From Allobosea sp. 47.2.35 (GTDB lineage: Bacteria > Pseudomonadota > Alphaproteobacteria > Rhizobiales > Beijerinckiaceae): DNA of 64,000 nt. How positions within the stretch are numbered: the first letter of the stretch is position 1; each line of letters begins with the position of its first letter. A program made the translations under genes and the position numbers. Positions 61,411 through 64,000 of this stretch are shown piece by piece. The DNA lies in NCBI RefSeq assembly GCF_024655635.1, contig NZ_JANLGI010000018.1:1-64000 (forward strand), written 5' to 3'. The notes beneath the pieces were generated by a model. That model was not told where the DNA came from. It ran no database searches and saw nothing but the letters and a program-made list of their open reading frames with translations.

Positions 61411-62298
61411 ATGCCCAGCTTTCCTTACGAGACCGTCGACGTCTTCACCGACCGCGCCTTCGGCGGCAACCAGCTTGCCGTCTTCACCGATGCGCGCGGT
61501 CTCTCGGACGCCCAGATGCAATCGCTCGCGGCCGAGATGAACTATAGCGAGACGACCTTCGTCCTGCCGCCGGACGATCCGGCCAATGACGCGCGCGTGC
61601 GCATCTTCCATCGCACCGCCGAGATGCCCTTCGCCGGTCATCCCAATGTCGGCACGGCCTGCGTGCTGGCCCGCCACGGCCGCGACCGCAACGGCGTGCT
61701 GCGTTTTGAGCAAATGGCCGGGCTGGTCGAGATCGCGGTCGAGCGCGATGCGGCCGGCGCTGTAACCGGCGCTGTCATCGCCGCGCCGCAGGCGCTGTCG
61801 CTCGGCATCGAGCTGCCGGCGGACGGCATCGCAGCCTGTGCGGGCGTCGCGGCTTCCGATATCGTCACCAGCGGGCACAAGCCGGTGCAGGCCTCGCTCG
61901 GCGTGAAATTCGTGCTGGCACAGGTCGCGCCGGCCGCGCTTGCGGGCGCGACGCCCGACATCGCCGCCTTCCGCAAGCTCGAAAGCCAGCATCCGGAATT
62001 GCAGGGGCGCCTGTCGCTCTTTCTCTATGCCCGCGACGGCAACGCCGTCCGGGCGCGGATGTTCGCGCCGCTGGCCGGTACCTGGGAGGACCCCGCCACC
62101 GGCAGCGCCAGCGCCACGCTGGGCGCGCTGCTCCTGTCGCTCGATGGCGGCGATGAAGCGGCCTACAGCATCACCCAGGGCGTCGAGATGGGCCGCCCGA
62201 GCCGGCTGAACGTCACGTCGCGCCGCGCGACAGACGGCTTCCGCTCGCGGGTCGGCGGTGGCTGCGTGCCGATGTTCCGGGGCGAGGCGCTGCTATAG
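61411..62298 (+). CDS. PhzF family protein (isomerase-like)
   Basis: 295 residues, the family's usual length. It has the two-fold diaminopimelate-epimerase-like fold: YETVDVFTDRAFGGNQLAVF at the start, the catalytic Glu in MNYSETTFVLPP, RIFHRTAEMPFAGHPNVGTA and DPATGSASATLGALL. PhzF itself isomerises a phenazine precursor; most homologues, including this isolated gene, have no known substrate. It overlaps the convergent YjbR gene by 6 nt. Confidence 0.92.
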   Translation: MPSFPYETVDVFTDRAFGGNQLAVFTDARGLSDAQMQSLAAEMNYSETTFVLPPDDPANDARVRIFHRTAEMPFAGHPNVGTACVLARHGRDRNGVLRFEQMAGLVEIAVERDAAGAVTGAVIAAPQALSLGIELPADGIAACAGVAASDIVTSGHKPVQASLGVKFVLAQVAPAALAGATPDIAAFRKLESQHPELQGRLSLFLYARDGNAVRARMFAPLAGTWEDPATGSASATLGALLLSLDGGDEAAYSITQGVEMGRPSRLNVTSRRATDGFRSRVGGGCVPMFRGEALL

Positions 62299-62649
62299 CC
62301 CCAGCTCCGCCCGCACCCGCTTCGTCAGCCCGACGGCGACGAGGCGGTGGCTCTCGGCGAGGTAATCCCGCAGGGCATCGTCCGGCATGCTTTCACCGGT
62401 GAGCCACTGGATCCATTTCATCCCGCGCGAGGCGAGATAGGGCGCGGGCCTGAGGCCCGGCTGCTCGCTCAGGATATCGAAACCCATCGGCGAGCATTTG
62501 AAGGAGACGGCTATCTCGCCGTTCTCCTGCTGCCGACCGATGGCGAAGACCTTGCCGCCGACCTTCCAGACATCGGCGCCACCCCATTGCACGACATGGC
62601 TCGTCGCCGGAAGCGCAGCGCAGAAGGCGTTATAGGCCTCGGGGGACAT
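62293..62649 (-). CDS. MmcQ/YjbR family protein
   Basis: 118 residues with the family pattern: N-terminal AYNAFCAALPATSHVVQWGG, WKVGGKVFAIG, SFKCSPMGFDILSEQPGLRPAPYL as short stretches, and the C-terminal SHRLVAVGLTKRVRAEL. The fold (CyaY-like, double wing) was proposed to bind DNA; the actual function is unsettled. It starts 3 nt after the Ldh-family gene stop and is probably co-transcribed with it. Confidence 0.9.
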   Translation of the reverse strand: MSPEAYNAFCAALPATSHVVQWGGADVWKVGGKVFAIGRQQENGEIAVSFKCSPMGFDILSEQPGLRPAPYLASRGMKWIQWLTGESMPDDALRDYLAESHRLVAVGLTKRVRAELGL

Positions 62650-62652
62650 GGC

Positions 62653-63720
62653 TCAGTAGCTTTCCGCGTCGATGCCATGCTGCTTGGCGGCGGCAACGAT
62701 CTGCGACCAGGTCTCGTCGTCGAGCGGGATGCCGGCGGCCTGCCGCTCGATCTTGACCTTGCGCTCCTTGTCGCCGGGCGCCAGCACCGGATTGGCCGGG
62801 TCCATCGGTTTCGCCGCGCGGACGAAGGCGAGATAGCTCTCGGTGCGGCTGCGGCGAAGCTCCGCATCGGGCTCCAGCCGTGCCGGATCGATGATGACGC
62901 CGAAGAGCGAGTTGATCACCCAGGTCTTCTGCGGCTTCTGGTCGATCCGCGCCGCACCCATCAATCCGGCTGAGAGCAGTTCCGCGATCAGCGAAAGGCC
63001 GGCACCCTTGTGGTCGCCGAAGGGCAGGAGCGCGCCGAGCGGGTGGTTCGGGCTGGCGAAGACATGGGCCGGGTCCGTGGTCGGGCGGCCCTCGCCGTCG
63101 ATGATGTAGCCGGGTGCTACTTGCTCGCCCTTGTTGAGGGCGACGCGGGCCTTGCCATGGGCCATGCGGCTGGTGGCGAAGTCGAGGATCAGGGGATCGC
63201 CGCCGGGCACGGGGATGCCGATCGCATGGGGATTGGTGCCGAAGCGGGCTTCCTTGGCGGCATAGGGCGCGACGATGGGCGGCCGGCCGGCGACATTGAC
63301 CCAGAAGAACGAGATCAGCCCGGCCTCGGCCGCGACCTCGGCATAATGTCCGATGCGGCCGATATGGTGGGAATCGAGCAGGTTGACGATGGCGACGCCG
63401 CCGGCCTGCGCCATCGTGATGGCTCGGTCGACGGCATTGCGCGCGTTCGGCTGGCCGAGCGCGATCTTGCCGTCGATGATCAGGAAGGGCGCCGCATCGA
63501 CGCGCGTCTGCGGCTGCGAGGCCGGGCTGAGATTGCCGTCGGCCAGCGACTGGAAATAGAGCGGCAGCATGCCGACGCCGTGGCTGTCATGGCCGCTGAG
63601 ATTGGCGAGGACGAGATGGTCGGCGGTCTCCTGCGCCTCGGCCTCGGTCCAGCCGGCTTTCACGACCATGTCGCGGACAAGGGCATGCAGCGATTCGGGG
63701 CGATGCAGACGATGCGCCAT
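62653..63720 (-). CDS. Ldh family oxidoreductase (malate/L-lactate/ureidoglycolate dehydrogenase type)
   Basis: 355 residues. Family marks include LVLANLSGHDSHGVGMLPLY, with the catalytic His in SHG, and INLLDSHHIGRIGHYAE, PIVAPYAAKEARFGTNPHAI and ILDFATSRMAHGKARVALNK. These enzymes reduce or oxidise 2-hydroxy/2-oxo acids with NAD(P) using a fold unlike classical LDH. Substrate specificity cannot be read. It is followed by the YjbR gene in a two-gene unit. Confidence 0.93.
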   Translation of the reverse strand: MAHRLHRPESLHALVRDMVVKAGWTEAEAQETADHLVLANLSGHDSHGVGMLPLYFQSLADGNLSPASQPQTRVDAAPFLIIDGKIALGQPNARNAVDRAITMAQAGGVAIVNLLDSHHIGRIGHYAEVAAEAGLISFFWVNVAGRPPIVAPYAAKEARFGTNPHAIGIPVPGGDPLILDFATSRMAHGKARVALNKGEQVAPGYIIDGEGRPTTDPAHVFASPNHPLGALLPFGDHKGAGLSLIAELLSAGLMGAARIDQKPQKTWVINSLFGVIIDPARLEPDAELRRSRTESYLAFVRAAKPMDPANPVLAPGDKERKVKIERQAAGIPLDDETWSQIVAAAKQHGIDAESY

Positions 63721-63736
63721 GGGTTTCCTGCCGTTT

Positions 63737-63764
63737 GGAAGAGGTCTTGTCGGAAGAGGTCTTG
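63737..63764. repeat. Short tandem repeat
   Basis: GGAAGAGGTCTTG occurs twice with a 15-nt period (63737-63749 and 63752-63764) in the intergenic region upstream of the Ldh-family gene. The frame that crosses it does not look like a protein. It may be a replication slip. Confidence 0.6.
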
Positions 63765-63952
63765 GAGCCTCAGGGATTCTTGAGCGTCAGAGTGCATGAG
63801 CCGGCCCGTTCCGCAATGCGTCGGGCGGGCAGGGGCTGGATCGCGGGCGCATGGCGCGCCTCCGCCATCTCGACGAAAGCCCCGGCGATCCCTATGTTGT
63901 CGGGAACAATCTTGCTTCTCCGGGCCTTGAACCCGGTCGAGGAGGGAAACCG

Positions 63953-64000
63953 ATGTTTTCGATACCGGGCCTCAAGGTCATTTCGCTGACCGACGCCGCG
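63953..64000 (+). CDS. 5' end of an unidentified gene cut by the right edge
   Basis: An ATG at 63953 is preceded by GGAGGG with seven-base spacing and opens 16 codons (MFSIPGLKVISLTDAA) to the end of the window. The strong ribosome site makes a real start likely. Too little sequence for a family call. Confidence 0.6.
   Translation, partial: MFSIPGLKVISLTDAA

Noticed and set aside
63735..63989. 84-codon plus-strand frame at the right end
   Set aside because: Crosses a short tandem repeat, has no ribosome site, and conflicts with the well-positioned start at 63953 in another frame.

Overview
The window is a 64-kb piece of a GC-rich bacterial chromosome with dense, ordinary housekeeping content. 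Family memberships and gene orders (dsbA-like/aroQ/accB/accC, a SUF operon led by a second NifS-type desulfurase, a DUF2865 protein, an Irr-type iron box) fit an alphaproteobacterium of the Hyphomicrobiales (Rhizobiales). A Bosea-like organism is my best guess by familiarity; no marker gene settles it. I see no prophage, insertion sequence, CRISPR array or plasmid function. The one dispersed sequence I recognise is a palindromic intergenic repeat present three times.

Layout. 0-8.4 kb: DUF2865 protein, MAPEG protein, guaB, a small cysteine-containing secreted protein, an MFS exporter, rlmE and an exopolyphosphatase. 8.5-17.3 kb: glpK, then a carbohydrate catabolic cluster made of a Gfo/Idh/MocA dehydrogenase, a CUT2-type sugar ABC transporter (binding protein, permease, double ATPase) and a ROK repressor, with a sugar-phosphate isomerase divergent from the repressor and a perfect 11-bp inverted repeat between them. 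17.5-27.3 kb: a DUF4173 membrane protein with a two-component system, two small proteins, an RND efflux pump with a divergent TetR regulator, and tRNA-Gln(CTG). 27.5-36.3 kb: an M20 peptidase, the dsbA-like/aroQ/accB/accC run (thiol oxidoreduction, shikimate pathway, first step of fatty-acid synthesis), an aminotransferase and an MscS channel. 36.3-47 kb: RNase E, then cell-wall genes (amidase, PBP1A, M23 peptidase), prfB with its programmed +1 frameshift, and a peroxiredoxin. 47-54.2 kb: a large AsmA-like protein, tyrS, a DUF1127 protein, a LysR regulator and an alpha/beta hydrolase. 54.3-61.3 kb: the SUF iron-sulfur operon (class I desulfurase, sufB, sufC, sufD, a tautomerase-superfamily protein, sufS, sufT). 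61.4-64 kb: a PhzF protein, a YjbR protein, an Ldh-family dehydrogenase and the first 16 codons of another gene.

Most interesting points. (1) The three palindromic repeats have two distinguishable arms and a conserved asymmetric motif in the spacer, and one copy splits sufB from sufC. (2) A 4-OT-like tautomerase is translationally coupled inside the SUF operon but has lost both catalytic arginines. (3) A TTAGAA-N3-TTCTAA box sits just downstream of a candidate suf promoter. (4) The ROK regulator's DNA-binding domain is intact but has no ATG/GTG/TTG start; an AGGAGG site lies 5 nt before an ATC codon. (5) The amidase has a similar start problem. Long antisense reading frames are numerous, as expected at this GC content, and were discounted.
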